In this document: positions 27,001 through 39,989 of the stretch, in pieces
Layout of the letters: each line of letters opens with the position of its first letter
Numbering within the stretch: the first letter of the stretch is position 1
Assembly (NCBI GenBank): GCA_033675545.1
Contig: JAWDGP010002507.1
Coordinates: forward strand, 599,501 to 663,500
Reading direction: 5' to 3'
Source of the DNA: Elysia crispata
Taxonomy: Eukaryota > Mollusca > Gastropoda > Plakobranchidae
DNA length: 64,000 nt
Notes under the pieces: generated by a model
The model's database searches: none
Seen by the model: only the letters and a program-made list of their open reading frames with translations
Told to the model about the DNA's origin: nothing
Program-made: the position numbers and the translations under genes

Positions 27001-30000
27001 TCTACAGACTTTTACACAGATTAATTTTAATAAATTTATTCACTTTTTTTTTCTTAACAACCTTGAAATTTTCATTCCGGTTTTTTAATTTGTTTGCTTA
27101 AACATTGTCACGTTTGTTTCAACAGGTGACAGTGTTAGAAGCAAAGTCTTGCGTTGGAGGAAGAGTCAGTGTTTCAACAGAATCTGAGGTGGACACTCAC
27201 AGTGGTCAGCTCCTCAATGGCTGCTGGAATAATCCTTTGGCTATTATGGCCTATCAGGTGTGTAATAGAAAAAAAACAAGCACTCTATGCAGTATAAAAA
27301 CATGAGAGCACTGAAATCCAGTTATTGAGTGCCACACTGCATTATATATATATATATATATATGCATATAGGTAAATGACAAACATTTAACAGCTGGAAG
27401 AATTTGAAGTCTGATGACAGAAAAGATGAAGTCCAAATTCCTGAATATAAATGTCAGTTATTTATTCGCACTAAGAATCAAGGAAAAAAGCAATAACGAA
27501 AGTAAAACTTTAGAAAATTTCACCAAGGTAAGTTAAAATTAGTTATCTAAGAAAGCAGCTTATAGTTGACTAAACAAAGAGTATTTAAAAAAAATCTTTG
27601 AGGAGAATAAAATCACAAAGAATAAGGGACAAATAACTAACACTTTGTAAAACTATACTTATACTTCTAGTCGGGCATCAACCTGGAGCCTCAAAGTGAT
27701 AGCTGCCCACTGATCACTTCTGAGGGTCAGTTAGTGCCAGATGACCTGGACCGTAGGATAGAGTTCCACTACAATGCTATACTGGACATAGTTTCGGACT
27801 GGAGAAAAGGGCGTGACGCTCGGGATGATGTGCCCCTTATTGGTACGATTCACTGTTGGACCAACTTGCATCCTAGGACTGTGATGTTTTTGTTAGATCT
27901 GACAAAGCCAATACTGGCAAAATGTTCTACGTGTTGAGTTTTAGTTTGTGTAGTTTTTTCATTTCCTCCCATATTATGATATTTACCTAAGATATGTTAG
28001 TTCTTCATTGAAACCTTGTATACTTTTTTATTCCTAACATTTCTTCTTCCTCTTAGATCCTTAGGTACCTTTTGGTTGTAGACAAAGTTTATGTTTTTGA
28101 TTTTTGCATTGAATATTGTCTTAGTTGTAATCTTCACCACTGCCATTATCATGATAATTGTAATCAATATTTGTAATTGTATGCATTATCATACTCATCA
28201 TCATCATCATGTCATTGCAATCACATTAATAATGTTAACGATGCAGATGAATCCCATTGCAAATCTCTCTCTATATTTTTTTTTTATATGTGCTTAAAAC
28301 ACGAAATGAACACAAAATTTCTATTGAACAATTAAAAATACACTAATAATATGTCTGCATCAAACTTAAAAAATTAACGATATTTAAAAGTGAATGAAAA
28401 TTTTATAATCTTTGCAGAAATGTTGTTTTTTGCTTTATTTTATTATATTTCTAGAAAAGAGGAGAAATAGTAAATTCTGTTTTTTTGTGTACCATTCTTC
28501 AGATAAGTTCAAGGAGTTCCATGAAGAATTCATCAGAGAAACTCAGGAATATTTTTCAGAGGTAAGTTACATGTTAGACCTGATAAAGGCAGTAGAGAAA
28601 AACATCCTACAAGTTTGACTTTGGTTTGTGTTATGCTTCATCTCATCTCACAGTTATCTAAGTTGTGCGCAAGTCCTTAACTTGGTCACTTACTTGAATG
28701 GAATAATCAATGTCTTAAACAATTCCTGTATAACAAAAAACATAGTTTATAGATTCTTATTTGGTGATCTATTCCATGCCCTGGACCAGGATAAATCTTA
28801 ATTATTTGAAAACATTCCCTATGATGTAAGTGGAAAAAGGACACAATCGTCTTTCCTTGATGTTATGTGAAGGAATATCCAACTAAATTTGTTCAACTGT
28901 TTTTCTCTCTTTCCATATTGTTTTAGCTGTCCCATTTTATTTCCTCTGAACTTGAGTTGCAGACGTAAGTTTCAGGTTTTTGAAGTATTCAATCACCTCA
29001 GAGCATAACATTGTTGAAGGGACAGTGATGCTTATTGTGCAACTTGTAGATCAACAACATTAGGAAAGCAGTTGAGGAGAATAATTCAGTGGATATGGGG
29101 AATTAATTTGTTTTCCATTCATGGATCTTATTTTTTAAACAGTATCTGTATCTATTTGCTTGGTACTTTTTTTTTCATTTCACCACATTACCAAGGTTCG
29201 TTCTTTTCTTGCTCTTACCCAATTTGCAGCTGATTATTTTTTCAGTTTAAAGATGGGTTTCTTGTGCATCCCAAATCAGGCAGCATTTTCACAACAAGAA
29301 GTGCGCCGGCTGGTCAACTTCTATCTCAGCAACCTGGAGTTTGCCTGTGGCTGCTCGCTGGATCAAGCCTCCTCGTTATACTGGGATCAGAATGAAGACC
29401 TGCTTCAGCTGGGAGGACCTCACATGCGAGTCTCAGGAGGATTTGGTTTGCTTCTCAAGAGTTTAGCTCAAGACTTGGACATCACGTTAGACTGTCAAGT
29501 AAGAACATAAGTCAATCGCTTGTTTCTTAGTTGAAATCACATTCAGAAATTTTCTGTGTGGAATCAAATACATGCCCTCTAACAAATAGTTTCTAAGGCA
29601 AGTAGTTTCCTAACTGAGTCATCCATCTTCTCTTTTTAAGTTTAAGTCAAGAAGTTAATTTGGATACAGGATCCAAAATAAGTCCATTATTTGGTACCAT
29701 TTTTGTGCTTGAGGCTAGGCTTTTAGCTTCATAGTGGTCTATCTGAAAAAGAGAACATGATTTGGCCAAATCCATGGGAATTGCCTTTTTTTGTTTCTTT
29801 TTCTTTTCATTTATTAATAAGACTCGGAAACTTATGGAAGCTCATAAAGTTTAATGGAATCACTTCATGATTTTCAAAGTCGTACCCTCTTCCTCTTCCT
29901 CATGCAGCTGTTAAATTCAGGCTCCATAAAAATGAATCAACAAATGAACCAAGACTGATGAGAGATCAGAAAAATAATTGGTGGTTGTTAATTAAAGAGA

Positions 30001-31098
30001 AAAAAAATGGACATAATTATCTTATTTACTTTTAAGAAAAGATTTTAAGTGAAGAAAAGTTAAAATACATTCTTGAAAGCTGCAAAGAATTTTTCAATAT
30101 AAACACATGAATAATTCTATTACTTGTGTTCTTGAAACAAAAAAATAAAACCATCTTGAGAAAAGTGTCAATTTTAGTAATAAAAAAACTGTTACTGTCA
30201 TAATGGGTTGTGCTCATAGTGTAATATCATTATTCAATTGCAAAGAAGTATGGTAAAGTGATGCATCACAGTTATGGATTAGCTTTGCCTTTTTTTCAGC
30301 AATTCATATAGATAACCACAGTTTGGTAATGCAAAGTGTTAAACTTCAAGACGATCCATTAAGTTTTGTTCTACCTTTTGTTAATTGAATGTGCATCTAT
30401 GTGGAAGCAGCTAGTTCTTCAGTTGCAAGCAGTAAATAGTTGAAAAAAAAAATACAATGCTTATTCTTAGCTCAGGAAACTAATAATAAGAGCACTGTCA
30501 TTGTAAACTCGGTGTGCACACATTACACAATCTCCTAGACCCTGTTATGTCTACAAGATATCTGTATGCCTTACCCAAGGTTTGATTCTCTCACCTTGTT
30601 AAAGTCCTCTACCTTCTGACCTATCTGGGCTTCTTGATATGTTTCCATGCTTTCTTAACTTCATTATTTACATCATTTTCTTTATCGCATCAGATCTGTC
30701 CCAATCTCACTTTGATATGATTTTTCAGTTAATTAAATCTTTACATCTTTTTGTTCATATTTTAGGTGGAGGAAGTTATTTATGAGGACAAGAATGTTGT
30801 GGTGAGATCAAATCAGGGAGACTTCACTGCTGACAAGGTTGGTTATACTTATGGATTGGGGGTTTATGATAATCTGAGTCAGAGTGAGGAAGTGTTTGCT
30901 GCAGTCAAAGTTAGCTTCTATGATGGCCAGGCAGTTTCAATGATAGATTTAGCCTCAATGTTTTTGAAGAATAAACCATCTCTCTCACATTATTATAATT
31001 TAGATTATGAAGAAACAAAGTTAAAAAAATTTTCATGCATAATATACCTGAAAAAAAAAAATTGTGTCTGTGATCCTGAAAGCTTCCAGTTTTTTACA

Positions 31099-31135
<37 letters not shown>

Positions 31136-34100
31136 ATACTTAAAATGTGCTCATACATGCTTCAGCAGCAACATAGGATTCTTGCAGACTTATGTTGTCT
31201 CCAATTTACTTTCATTAATTTTTATTCAGCTTCAATGCTTTTATCATGGCTGTATTATTTGTGCTAAATGTTCTTCAGCTATCTTTACATGGTAGTTATC
31301 AGAATATTTTAAGGCATTTTTTTTGCTGACCCTTCAGCTTGTTGACCGGAAATTAAGAGTAAAATTTAAATTGTCAAGAGAGCATATTTTGGGAAAGAGC
31401 AAAGTAGAAGTTACTATGATTGATAAGATGGCATCATGATTAATATCGTTTTGCACAAGTTAAAGCTTTTATGTTCATGATGGTTAAGATTATACAACAG
31501 TGAGCGTAAAATAAGTAGAGATTGCTCATACTTTAACATAGCCGGAATCATCACAGTAGATTAATATTTCCCTAGATCTAAATTTATTCAAAAGAAAGGA
31601 GTAACATTGCAAAAGATGTTTTTTGCAAAAAAATTTTTATTTTCTTTCTCCCTTTAGGGATAAATTGAGAGCTCAACAAAAATGGAAAGCTTTTAATTGG
31701 ATTGGGGCCATTTTCAGTTAAAATATTTTAAAGTATTTTATGAGGAATATAGATCTGCCAATTTTATTTTCAGAAGATAGACATGATGAAACATATGTAG
31801 CCTGTGCTTAATGCTGAGGGGTATGTAAGCTTGTCAACTGAGTGATCTTGTCTTGATCCAGGTGATTGTGACAGTTCCGCTGACAGTCCTGAAGAAAGGA
31901 GTCCCAAAGTTTCAGCCTCCTTTGCCAGAGTTTAAACTGGAAGCCATCCAGTCTTTAGGTGCTGGGCAAGTTGAAAAGGTGAAGAAAGGCAAAAATACAT
32001 TCACATCTACACTCCATTGTATCTGTCATACAGTTTTCAATGGATCATTGTCTTGGACCCAAAACAAAATAGTCTCACATTTGAATTATTACATTACTTA
32101 CATTGTAGTGCATCTCTGTAAGTAGATATTCAAATTTCTTATCTCATCAAATATGACGTTTAGCTTTTTCGCTCTATTTATGGGAAATAATTTCTCTAAT
32201 AAGTTTTGAATATGAGAAATAAGGAGAATCGTTACCTTTTATCCAATTAGAAAATGCATTTTGAGGACTATGAATTTGTACAAAAAGTATGTAAAGGTGC
32301 ACTGCCTTGCGTTCATAACTGCACATTTGTTTTATTATAAAAGACAAAGAATGTTTTTAAGGACAAATAAACTCAGATTTTTAGAAATTTGCTAACTATT
32401 CTTCTGAGTGACACAGCTTAATACCTAAGTTCATTTTTCAGAACTCTCACTTTTGATTGTTTGCCTTTCTCCTTGTTCAACATTCATCGTCATTTCTGAT
32501 CCTCCTTTTGTTCCTTTGTGTAATTCACAACGATCCGTCTCCCCCTTACAGGTGACCCTGCTATTCAGTGAAGACTTTTGGTCGGAGAAAATAAACCAAA
32601 GAGCACTGTTTGGCCAGGTGCCAGAGTCAGAGGATCACATGGGTTTCTTCAATGTGTTCTACAGTCACTACTGCCAGGAGGTGAGTTTTGCAGCATGACT
32701 AACCTAAATGCAATGTTTTTGTATGTTTAACAAATCTACTTATTTGTAATGATTTTTTTCCCATTTTCATGCTTTTATTCAAAATGCTTTGATTTTAATG
32801 ACCTACAAAATTTTCATTATTTAGCTGCCAAAATTTTTTCCCATGTAATGATGTATTAAAACTTTTTGCATCCCTGAAACTTCTCAATAACAATAAGAAG
32901 ATGCAGACATAGCATAAAAAGTTAATGCCATATGCAATAGTGATAGATGTATCAGCACTTTTTGTCATGGATTCGCCTGTAGCCTTTGCTTGCTCTGAAA
33001 GTGTCAATTTTTTTGCTCAAAAGAACTCAGTGGCTCCAATTTTTTTTTCTGCAAACAGTGTGATTTAAAGGTGGGTTTGTTTTAAATAGAATAATCAATA
33101 GCTTTCTTTTTTCCAATTGGGAAGATAAATCTCCATAGAAGTGTTTTTAAACCCTTTTAGGCACAGTATAAGGTGAAGATCAACACAAAATTTACAATCA
33201 GCCTTTACTGCTCCTTATTATTATTTTTTGTCTTCTTTTCCACCTGATGATTTTATACAAATTGTTAAATTTTCTTTAAGATCAACAAACACTGAGATTA
33301 TTGTTATCGATGTTGGTCCTTTGTAAAATTCAGTCAACAAATCTCAATCAATCTCCTTGCAGTCCGGTTCATATTTTCTTATGAGCCACCTGGTGGGTAA
33401 AGGCTTGGCCTTGATGGAAGGGAAGACAGACGAGGAAATTGTCGACGCTTGTCTTCAGGTGCTTCAGTCCTTGTTTCCTGAGAAGGTAAAGTCACCAAAT
33501 TTCACTGAAGGAATGAAGGATTTAGACTATTATTCTTTCTAGTATGTTGAAATCATCAAATTTTCCTTCATTTTTAATTTTTGTTGCACCTCCTGAAACA
33601 TTCCAGTTGTTCTTGAATAGTAAGCTAAATGTTTCTTTGTTTCAAAATCTGTCTTTGATTTTTGCAACTTCACAGGCCTCTAAGAGATTGTTTGTAATGG
33701 GCAGGTGCTACTACTATTCCTCATTCAGCTCTCTAAGCAGCTGTTTCAGCTGTGATGTTACCTTGTACAATCTCACAGAGCAATAAGTAGTGAATACAAA
33801 ACTATTAATGGGGGTGTTCAAATCCATTTGTTGTTATGTTTCCTCTACATTCTGAACCTGATTGGCTCAATTAAAATGATACTCTGGCTACAAAATATTT
33901 AATTAGAACCACAGAGTTTCAATGCAAAAATTGTTTTTCAGAAATATTGATGAAGCTGTGAGAGTTGCATGGTTTTCAATGAGGAGTTTGTAAAGGTGCT
34001 ATTGTTTTGAGCTTTAGCTTTGTCTCTCATCAGTTAGCAAATATGCCAAGATAAGGTAGACTTTGTGATCATCCACTGGCTTAAGATGTTTCATTTCAAT

Positions 34101-35617
34101 GTAAAGACCCAAGAAAAGAATGTATCGCCGGCTACGATGATGTTCAACTGATGAGTTGTTAATTCTATCATTTTATATTACCTTCCTGAAAGTATTACTC
34201 TGCACTCCCTTCCTCTATGTTGCTTTGCAGAAAATTCCCCAGCCACAGACAAGCATAGTGAGTCACTGGACTCAAGATCCCTATACTGGGATGGCATATT
34301 CTTACATCCCAGTCGGGGCTAGTGGGCAGACTTATGATGACATGGCGCATACTGTGGATAGTCGACTACACTTTGCTGGAGAGGTTGGTACATTTTTTAT
34401 CGGATAGAAGAATCAAAATGTTCAGATCTTGATCGTATTTATATTGCCAGTTTTCACCAGCTAAAAATTTAAAACTGACTTAATGACAGGGTAGAATGTA
34501 AGTGAACAGATTACATTTTAGTGCTATAATCTCAAGTAGAAACTGACAATGAGACATGGTAACTCTGATCAGATATGGCTTTAAGGTTCCCACAAGTCCA
34601 GGAATTGTTCCCTCAATTACAAGTGTAACTTTTGCAGCATCGTTGTGTTGATGTTGCAGCACAATACAATACACTTAGGAAGAGTTTTACCTCAGGCTAA
34701 TGAAATTGAAATGCAAGATTTGTTTTGAACGGTACTGAAAGTGTAACTACAGTAGGTAGGAATATCTCTTTTTTTGCTGTAAGTCTTATCAGGTGGAATG
34801 GTTTCGTTTGATTCAATAAAGATCACTCAGAATTTTCATGACGAAATGTATAAGTTTTGACAAAAAAAAAAATGCCGTCTCAATAATCAGCTTTTATTTC
34901 ACATCAAGATAAGTATAAGAGTAATCATATTTCAACCGTTCATGACAGTTACAAACTATTAAAACTGGATATGAGTTTGCAAATATTTTAGGAGACATTG
35001 CTATGCAACCTAGTTTACAATAATCAATTTTTTTGACTATTTGATTTGGAATAGCACTTTTTTAAAACCATAAAGCTGAACTGAAATCACCAAAGTCTCT
35101 GTTATCATATATGTCACTCATTTGTAAGATTCAGTGGTAAAAGGTTGTGCCTCATTATTACAATTGGCACAAGTCAATGTATGGAAATACATAACTTTCA
35201 AGTTTTTGGACAAAATCATGTTTTTTGGGTTAAAGTATAAATTCCAGAAGCAGCTGTCCCCTATGAGACAAGAATCACTGCTTCTCAGACTAAACCAGTT
35301 CTCCTGTCCTTGGATGAACTTAGTTTATTTCTACCAATCACTTACAGGATTTGACTTAGGGAAATCATAATGCTCAGACATTTACCAATGCTTATTTTTT
35401 CACTGTTTTTTTTATATTTAAGATTTAGCATTTCATTTATAGTTTGTTGCCAAAGAATGTTAGGGTTTTTTTCCCCCCATTTTCTCTCCATACTAAGTTT
35501 CTTATTGTTGTACCTCCCTAGGCCACTCATCGCCAGTTCCCTCAGACAGTGACTGGGGCTTACATCAGTGGAATGCGTGAAGCATGGAAAATTCTAGACA
35601 GCCTTTTAAACAAGTAA
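18895..35617 (+). CDS. KDM1B: KDM1B/LSD2: flavin-dependent histone H3K4 demethylase (22 exons, start not resolved)
   Basis: Exons: 18895-19089, 19451-19579, 20648-20797, 20924-21058, 21397-21501, 21838-22069, 22745-22789, 23457-23616, 24381-24565, 24954-25124, 26302-26376, 27126-27257, 27671-27842, 28503-28561, 28927-28964, 29246-29498, 30766-30837, 31862-31978, 32552-32680, 33363-33485, 34231-34383, 35522-35617. All introns are GT/AG and every junction phase agrees, giving 974 codons to a TAA. Domain order is basic repeat region, C4H2C2 zinc finger, CW-type zinc finger, SWIRM, and FAD amine oxidase. Two N-terminal zinc fingers with an oxidase lacking the LSD1 tower insert identify KDM1B rather than KDM1A. 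Known family role: FAD-dependent removal of mono- and dimethyl from H3K4 in the nucleus. The protein exceeds the human one (about 820 residues), mainly through its N-terminus. The initiator exon is missing or tiny (see 18085). Confidence 0.93.
20924..21501 (+). CDS. KDM1B: KDM1B C4H2C2 zinc finger (two exons)
   Basis: Exon 20924-21058 ends with CERSNC...PICFAGISER, and exon 21397-21501 continues CTGNKYTSRWYHIS-GEHYCNDCF. The spacing reproduces the KDM1B-specific N-terminal zinc finger. All eight expected ligands (six Cys, two His) are present. Two further cysteines found in the vertebrate domain, which are not ligands as far as I recall, are Ala here. The domain packs with the CW finger and SWIRM and is needed for activity in the studied orthologues. 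Confidence 0.9.
21838..22789 (+). CDS. KDM1B: KDM1B CW-type zinc finger (two exons)
   Basis: Exon 21838-22069 contains a short charged helix and then LPFWARCQTCGKWRQLPRG and SFTC. Exon 22745-22789 supplies the final Cys (DTDACD). These four cysteines and the Trp pair define a CW finger, with its last ligand on a separate 45-nt exon. In vertebrate KDM1B this finger lacks classic histone-tail reading. The donor after 22069 is the weak GTTTGT, but phase 0 on both sides supports it. Confidence 0.88.
23457..23616 (+). CDS. KDM1B: KDM1B linker exon between CW finger and SWIRM
   Basis: Encodes RVQYVCSSNEFF followed by SVAAPFLTKYYPDGIGLSPT. The latter matches the conserved KDM1B linker (SVAAP and YYPD motifs) that packs against the oxidase. 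It begins in phase 0 and ends in phase 1, agreeing with its neighbours. Confidence 0.88.
24381..25124 (+). CDS. KDM1B: KDM1B SWIRM domain (two exons)
   Basis: Exons 24381-24565 and 24954-25124. Visible motifs are LGVTPDMMLEQEIAEFPD, LYLALRNLVLAIW and IICRGLVRISC followed by TRHGYINQGLL, the helix pattern of a SWIRM fold. SWIRM supports the oxidase domain in LSD enzymes. Exons join in phase 0. Confidence 0.9.
26302..27842 (+). CDS. KDM1B: KDM1B amine oxidase: FAD-binding N-terminal part (three exons)
   Basis: Exon 26302-26376 encodes SVIVVGGGASGLAAARCL, the GxGxxG dinucleotide-binding loop. Exon 27126-27257 gives VTVLEAKSCVGGRV, with the acidic ribose-binding Glu and the GGR motif. Exon 27671-27842 carries RIEFHYNAILDIVSDWRKG, a helix typical of KDM1B. 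The GAQIVNG-like loop is SGQLLNG here. Introns contain short (TA)n runs, for example 27343-27362. Confidence 0.92.
28503..29498 (+). CDS. KDM1B: KDM1B amine oxidase: middle part with micro-exon and insertion (three exons)
   Basis: Exons 28503-28561, 28927-28964 (38 nt) and 29246-29498. The first ends in FSE and the third holds EVRRLVNFYLSNLEFACG, which are nearly adjacent in vertebrate KDM1B. Between them the micro-exon and the start of the third exon add about 30 residues. The micro-exon ends in phase 2 and the third exon, after a strong pyrimidine tract and CAG at 29245, starts in matching phase, so the insertion appears genuine. Skipping the micro-exon with the same acceptor would break the frame. 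Using an alternative CAG at about 29280 would restore it. Confidence 0.8.
30766..31978 (+). CDS. KDM1B: KDM1B amine oxidase: substrate-domain exons with the conserved catalytic Lys
   Basis: Exon 30766-30837 encodes VEEVIYEDKNVVVRSNQG. Exon 31862-31978 encodes VIVTVPLTVLKKGVPKFQPP and SLGAGQVEK. The final Lys of the second exon aligns with the catalytic lysine of the LSD family, which hydrogen-bonds the flavin through water. Both exons are phase 0. Confidence 0.92.
32552..35617 (+). CDS. KDM1B: KDM1B amine oxidase: C-terminal four exons to the stop
   Basis: Exons 32552-32680, 33363-33485, 34231-34383 and 35522-35617. They encode FFNVFYSHYCQE, a charged helix ending LQSLFPEK, SHWTQDPYTGMAYSYIPVG, LHFAGEATHRQFPQTVTGAY and a short C-terminal helix. 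The AGE-T-FPQTVTGA segment is the conserved C-terminal FAD-contact motif of this oxidase family. All junctions are phase 0; TAA is at 35615-35617. Confidence 0.93.
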
Positions 35618-35878
35618 AGATTCCTTAAGAGGGCACATGTAATCTTCTACCTGAGGCTATCTATCAGTTCTCAACCTAGAAGCCCTTGCCAAGATTTCAT
35701 TTTTTCCTGTTGCATTTTTGTAATTATTTGGTCTGATTGTTAGAAACTTTAAACCATAAACATTTCATGATCCTGCAAAACCAGTGATTTAGAGGTGTGT
35801 ATGAGACAGCAAGGGTTATTATTGCACATGTCAATTTTGTCTTGAGTCTTCCACTCTATAGAAGTGGGAAATTTTTGT

Positions 35879-35914
35879 TGCAGATATAGATATATATATA
35901 TATATATATCTGCA
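35879..35914. repeat. AT-rich palindrome in the KDM1B 3' flank
   Basis: TGCAGATATA at the left and TATATCTGCA at the right enclose a (TA)n core, so the 36-bp segment can fold into a near-perfect hairpin. It may lie in the 3' UTR. Confidence 0.7.
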
Positions 35915-37175
35915 TTAATTATCAGAGTCAAACAGATCCTATGACTGAGTAAATATGAAAGCAATCTCTGTTTGTTTAATCAAATCTATAGATTTATCTG
36001 TAAAGACTGTATAAAAAAAGATCGTTTTGGTATGTGTCATTTTCTAAGATATGGACAAATGTTACCAAATTTGTAAAGTCAAATTAGAACCTATTGAATT
36101 ATTACCTACTATTATTAAATAACATGAACATGATTATTTACTAAAATGGATTATTTTTTCTTCATTTACCAAATGTAGTTAAAAGGTCTATATTTTTTTG
36201 GTTGTGACACATTGATCTTACAAGTAAATTATAACAAATACGTGGAATCTGTATCAATGCTCAATGTGTTACTTCTGGCTCATTATTTAAAATATGTTGA
36301 TGTTTTCAACAATGCATTTTCCTTACTGAAAATTTTTAAAGGTGAAAATTGCATGAACTTATCTTTTTTCACTAGAGATTTAATTATGAAATTGAAGTTT
36401 ATGACAACAGACTCACCAAGATTACAAGACGGATTATTGTTGAATTATTCTCTGGGTTTACAAAAAAAAAAATCCAGTGTGATCTTTAATGTTCAAGCAG
36501 ACTTGAAGTGATTAGCACTATTCAGCTAATCAAAGGCTTTTAGAAGTATTACTCGTATGTAAAATTTGGTAAAGCGCATGACTAACTTTGTGAAGCAATG
36601 TATTGAATTTCATCAGTATTTTTAAAGCTGCACTAGATTTTTTTGTCATTTTTATTTGTGCTGTCTCACACAAGTTATACTACTAGTGATGCATAAAAAA
36701 AAAAAATTGAACTAAGCAGAATTTGAGCCACATGAACATGTATAGTAACTTCACTCACTGGCTCTAAATGTTTTGTGGACTTCATATCAAAAAGATTTCT
36801 GCTGCTTTATTAAATCAACTTTAGACAAAGATTCTCTCATTCTAGGTGCTGTAATTTATTTGTTATGATTTAAAGTTCTTATCTTTTCCCTTAGTACCTG
36901 ATTGACATTTTAACAAGTTATCTTCTTTCATAGTTTGTTAAATTTCATAGATTATAAATCTATTGTCAATGTGCATCGTGTCCTTATGACACACTCTTAA
37001 GATCTTTTCAAATAATCAGTAATGCGCCATGACCATTGATGTATAGTTGATATAATGTTTAATTTTGTATTATTTTCAATTGGATGAAATTAATGATATT
37101 TATGATGATTGTCAAACGGGTGAATTGATATGTTGGCATTATGAATTTCTACCTCTACAATTCGAATTGTTTAGA

Positions 37176-37181
37176 AATAAA
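37176..37181 (+). terminator. Candidate poly(A) signal AATAAA downstream of KDM1B
   Basis: The first canonical AATAAA I noted on the plus strand after the KDM1B stop, 1.56 kb downstream. It would imply a long 3' UTR; variant signals nearer the stop are equally possible. Confidence 0.25.
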
Positions 37182-39989
37182 TTTGTGAAAATTTGTGATT
37201 TCAATTGTTCATTATTTTATGGTTTTTGTTTATTACAAGTTTCATGTAACTGGCCATCATTTTAGGTTAAGAGGCCAAACTCAGAAGTCTTCAAAATGAA
37301 ATATTATCCTTTTTCTTTTTTGCTTTATGGTGCAGCTTTTTTCATTCTTCTATTGCAGTTTTCTCATCTTCTGACCTGATTATTTATTGAGAATCCATTT
37401 TAAGTAAGTTTTAAAAGCTTTAGCAACCTCGTTGTCTGCATCAAGCTGCAGGCCAATAGTGAGGGTGAGCAAGCGCTTCCAACATCCCTTCACTCTGATC
37501 TCCATACCCAGGGTAGACCAGGTAGCTCTCTAACCCAAGGCAGGTTTACACTAAATATTTTGCTGCGCAACCCTGTGTTGGGTCCATCACTCTCAACAAA
37601 GTGGATGAGGACGAGGATTTATCTGAATACAAATTTTTTATGTGAAGGAGCAGGGATGTGATATCATTTTGGTGTGGACTAGCTATACTAATTTATCATT
37701 CAAGCAAACGTGTGTTAACAATCAATGGTGTAATTACCTCAGGTACTGGGAAAATCATCTACTATAGCAGGAACTTGATCCACAGCAGATAAAGGAGCAG
37801 CTGATACCTTGTCATCTCCTTCGATAATAGGTTCAAAGATAATTATATTTCTTTTCCTTTGAATGGGCGTTTATGTTGTACACTGCAGTTACATAGTTTA
37901 TCAACAAGTCTAATGTAGCTGCTTAGCTACAGCGATCAGTTTCATATTGCACATACATCTACATCTTATTCCACTGTATTTTAGTAATTATTTTGTGAAG
38001 CATGCTTTTTATTGGAAAGTATTTGCGAGGTGAAAGTCTGCAGAACGAAATTGTATAACGAGCCGTTCTAAGGAACAGCTCAACACCCTACTTTTTGCAC
38101 ACCCGCAAAAAAAACAACAAACAAAAACAAAACCCACAGGCAGACAGACAAACAAAAAATGACAAGCCAAAAACAAACAAATGAACACAAAAAAAAATAA
38201 CTCGACACTCAGTCATACTGGATTAAAGAAAACTATTTAAAACATAATTTCGCAGCATGTCTTATCCGCATTAATAATAGAATACTAAAAAAAATTCTCC
38301 ATTTCATTCAGACTGAAAATTATATCGGTATAATGTTCAAAGAAAATTGGACAACAGTGAGCAACGAAATTTTGCAGCATCTAATCTCAATTGCAAATGA
38401 TAGTTGATACCATGGAGGGGAAAGAAAAACACAAAAAATATTTAAGAAAAAAAATTAATTGAAACGATAACGTGTATTGGCAACGTAAGCTATCTCTATT
38501 TATAAAATGTACTGAAAGAATAAGATCAAATTTGGTATCAATGCATTTTAGAATATACTCCAAAGTCGAAAAAGGTACTGTTATTATAAATTTTAAACTT
38601 TGAACTACTGTTAAAAGAAAAGCGCTATCATCAATTTTCGTCTTTTTTTAGCAGCAGGAGGAGCTATTTCAAAATATCTGCGGAGGATTTCTTAAAGTTT
38701 ATAAGATCAAACTTTACATTAGGAGCTGGTTTAATAATTTTGTATCAAATTTTTGAGGATTCTTAGTCAATGTCTTTGGCTTCCACAACGATCCATTGTA
38801 AAATCCTGTATATTTATTGATACCGATACGACCCTCTCTTGGTGAGTTTTCTGTGAATTCATCAATCTAAAGTAGAAAATGACTACCAACTGCATCATTT
38901 ATTTGACAAATCTATACTCAAGTTACTTTTAAAAATGGCAAGGATAGCAATCATCAAAACCGACAACTATGCTTCAATAGGCAACAACTAGCCTAAATCT
39001 AACAACACACACACATTCACAACTTGGTAATTTAAATTGACATAATACTAATTGCGTCCTATTTTCAGGCATGTAGCATTCGTTTCCCCTGAACATGTGA
39101 GACAGCTTTGAGGCTAGGAGACACGTTCATCCAGCGACTTCTCATCTGTGTGAAGGACGCAAAACATTGACCAGCACTTTCTGCGCACCATCATCAGAGC
39201 ACTATAGAGACCATATAGTACTGTGATGCACCACCCCAGACCAGGGTCTTCTTCGACGCCCTACATCATATTCAAATTCAGATTAAAATGTGCTTACCAC
39301 CACCAGGCCCCAAGGGTACCGCTGACTCCATTTTCTGAGTTCAGAACGTTAAAATTTTAGTTTGTGACAAGAACTGGCCGTGTCTGTAGCCATACACTAG
39401 TAGCTGTTCATTCTAAGATCCCCCCTCCCTCCCTACCCTTCCAACCCCTTCCCGTATTAACAGTTTAAGAAAGAAATAAAAAATAAGGGCAAACACTTAA
39501 TTGATAAATTTTACCCGAGGGACATTTAATTACTCAATTTAAATATGAAACTATAGGTTTATTATCAGATCACTTTGCTATTGTGCTCTTTCACCCTTTC
39601 TTTCTTCGTCTGGGGCCATCTTTTTTTATCCTTTTCCATCTGTCTTTTTCTCTCTGAATACGGAACCGGAAAACAACCGTCGGTGCCGGCTGTTTATTAA
39701 GAAAGGTCCGGTCGAAGGAAGACGACCGTTAGTGCCTGACCGCCCGATGTCCGTCAGATTCGGGTGCCTATCTGTAACTACCCTTAGGTCACATTAAACA
39801 ATAGTTTAGAACTACTAGTTGCTGGACATACTTGTAGAGCATACAGAATAGGAAGTATCTGCTGGTTGGCTGGTAACTGCTTATTCATGTTAGCATCTAG
39901 AGTTCTCTCTTTAGTTTTACGTCCCCTAAGTTTTCGGGGAAATCTTTTACAGAGACGACGCCTTTCCATGGCGCCAGGGATGAGTTAGA

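Larger units (their letters stand above)
35618..39989. other. KDM1B 3' flank and intergenic DNA
   Basis: AT-rich until about 37.4 kb, probably including the 3' UTR. Less AT-rich, unassigned patches occur near 37440-37650, 39060-39350 and 39660-39780. None gives a frame with recognisable protein similarity, and no RNA gene is evident. Confidence 0.45.
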
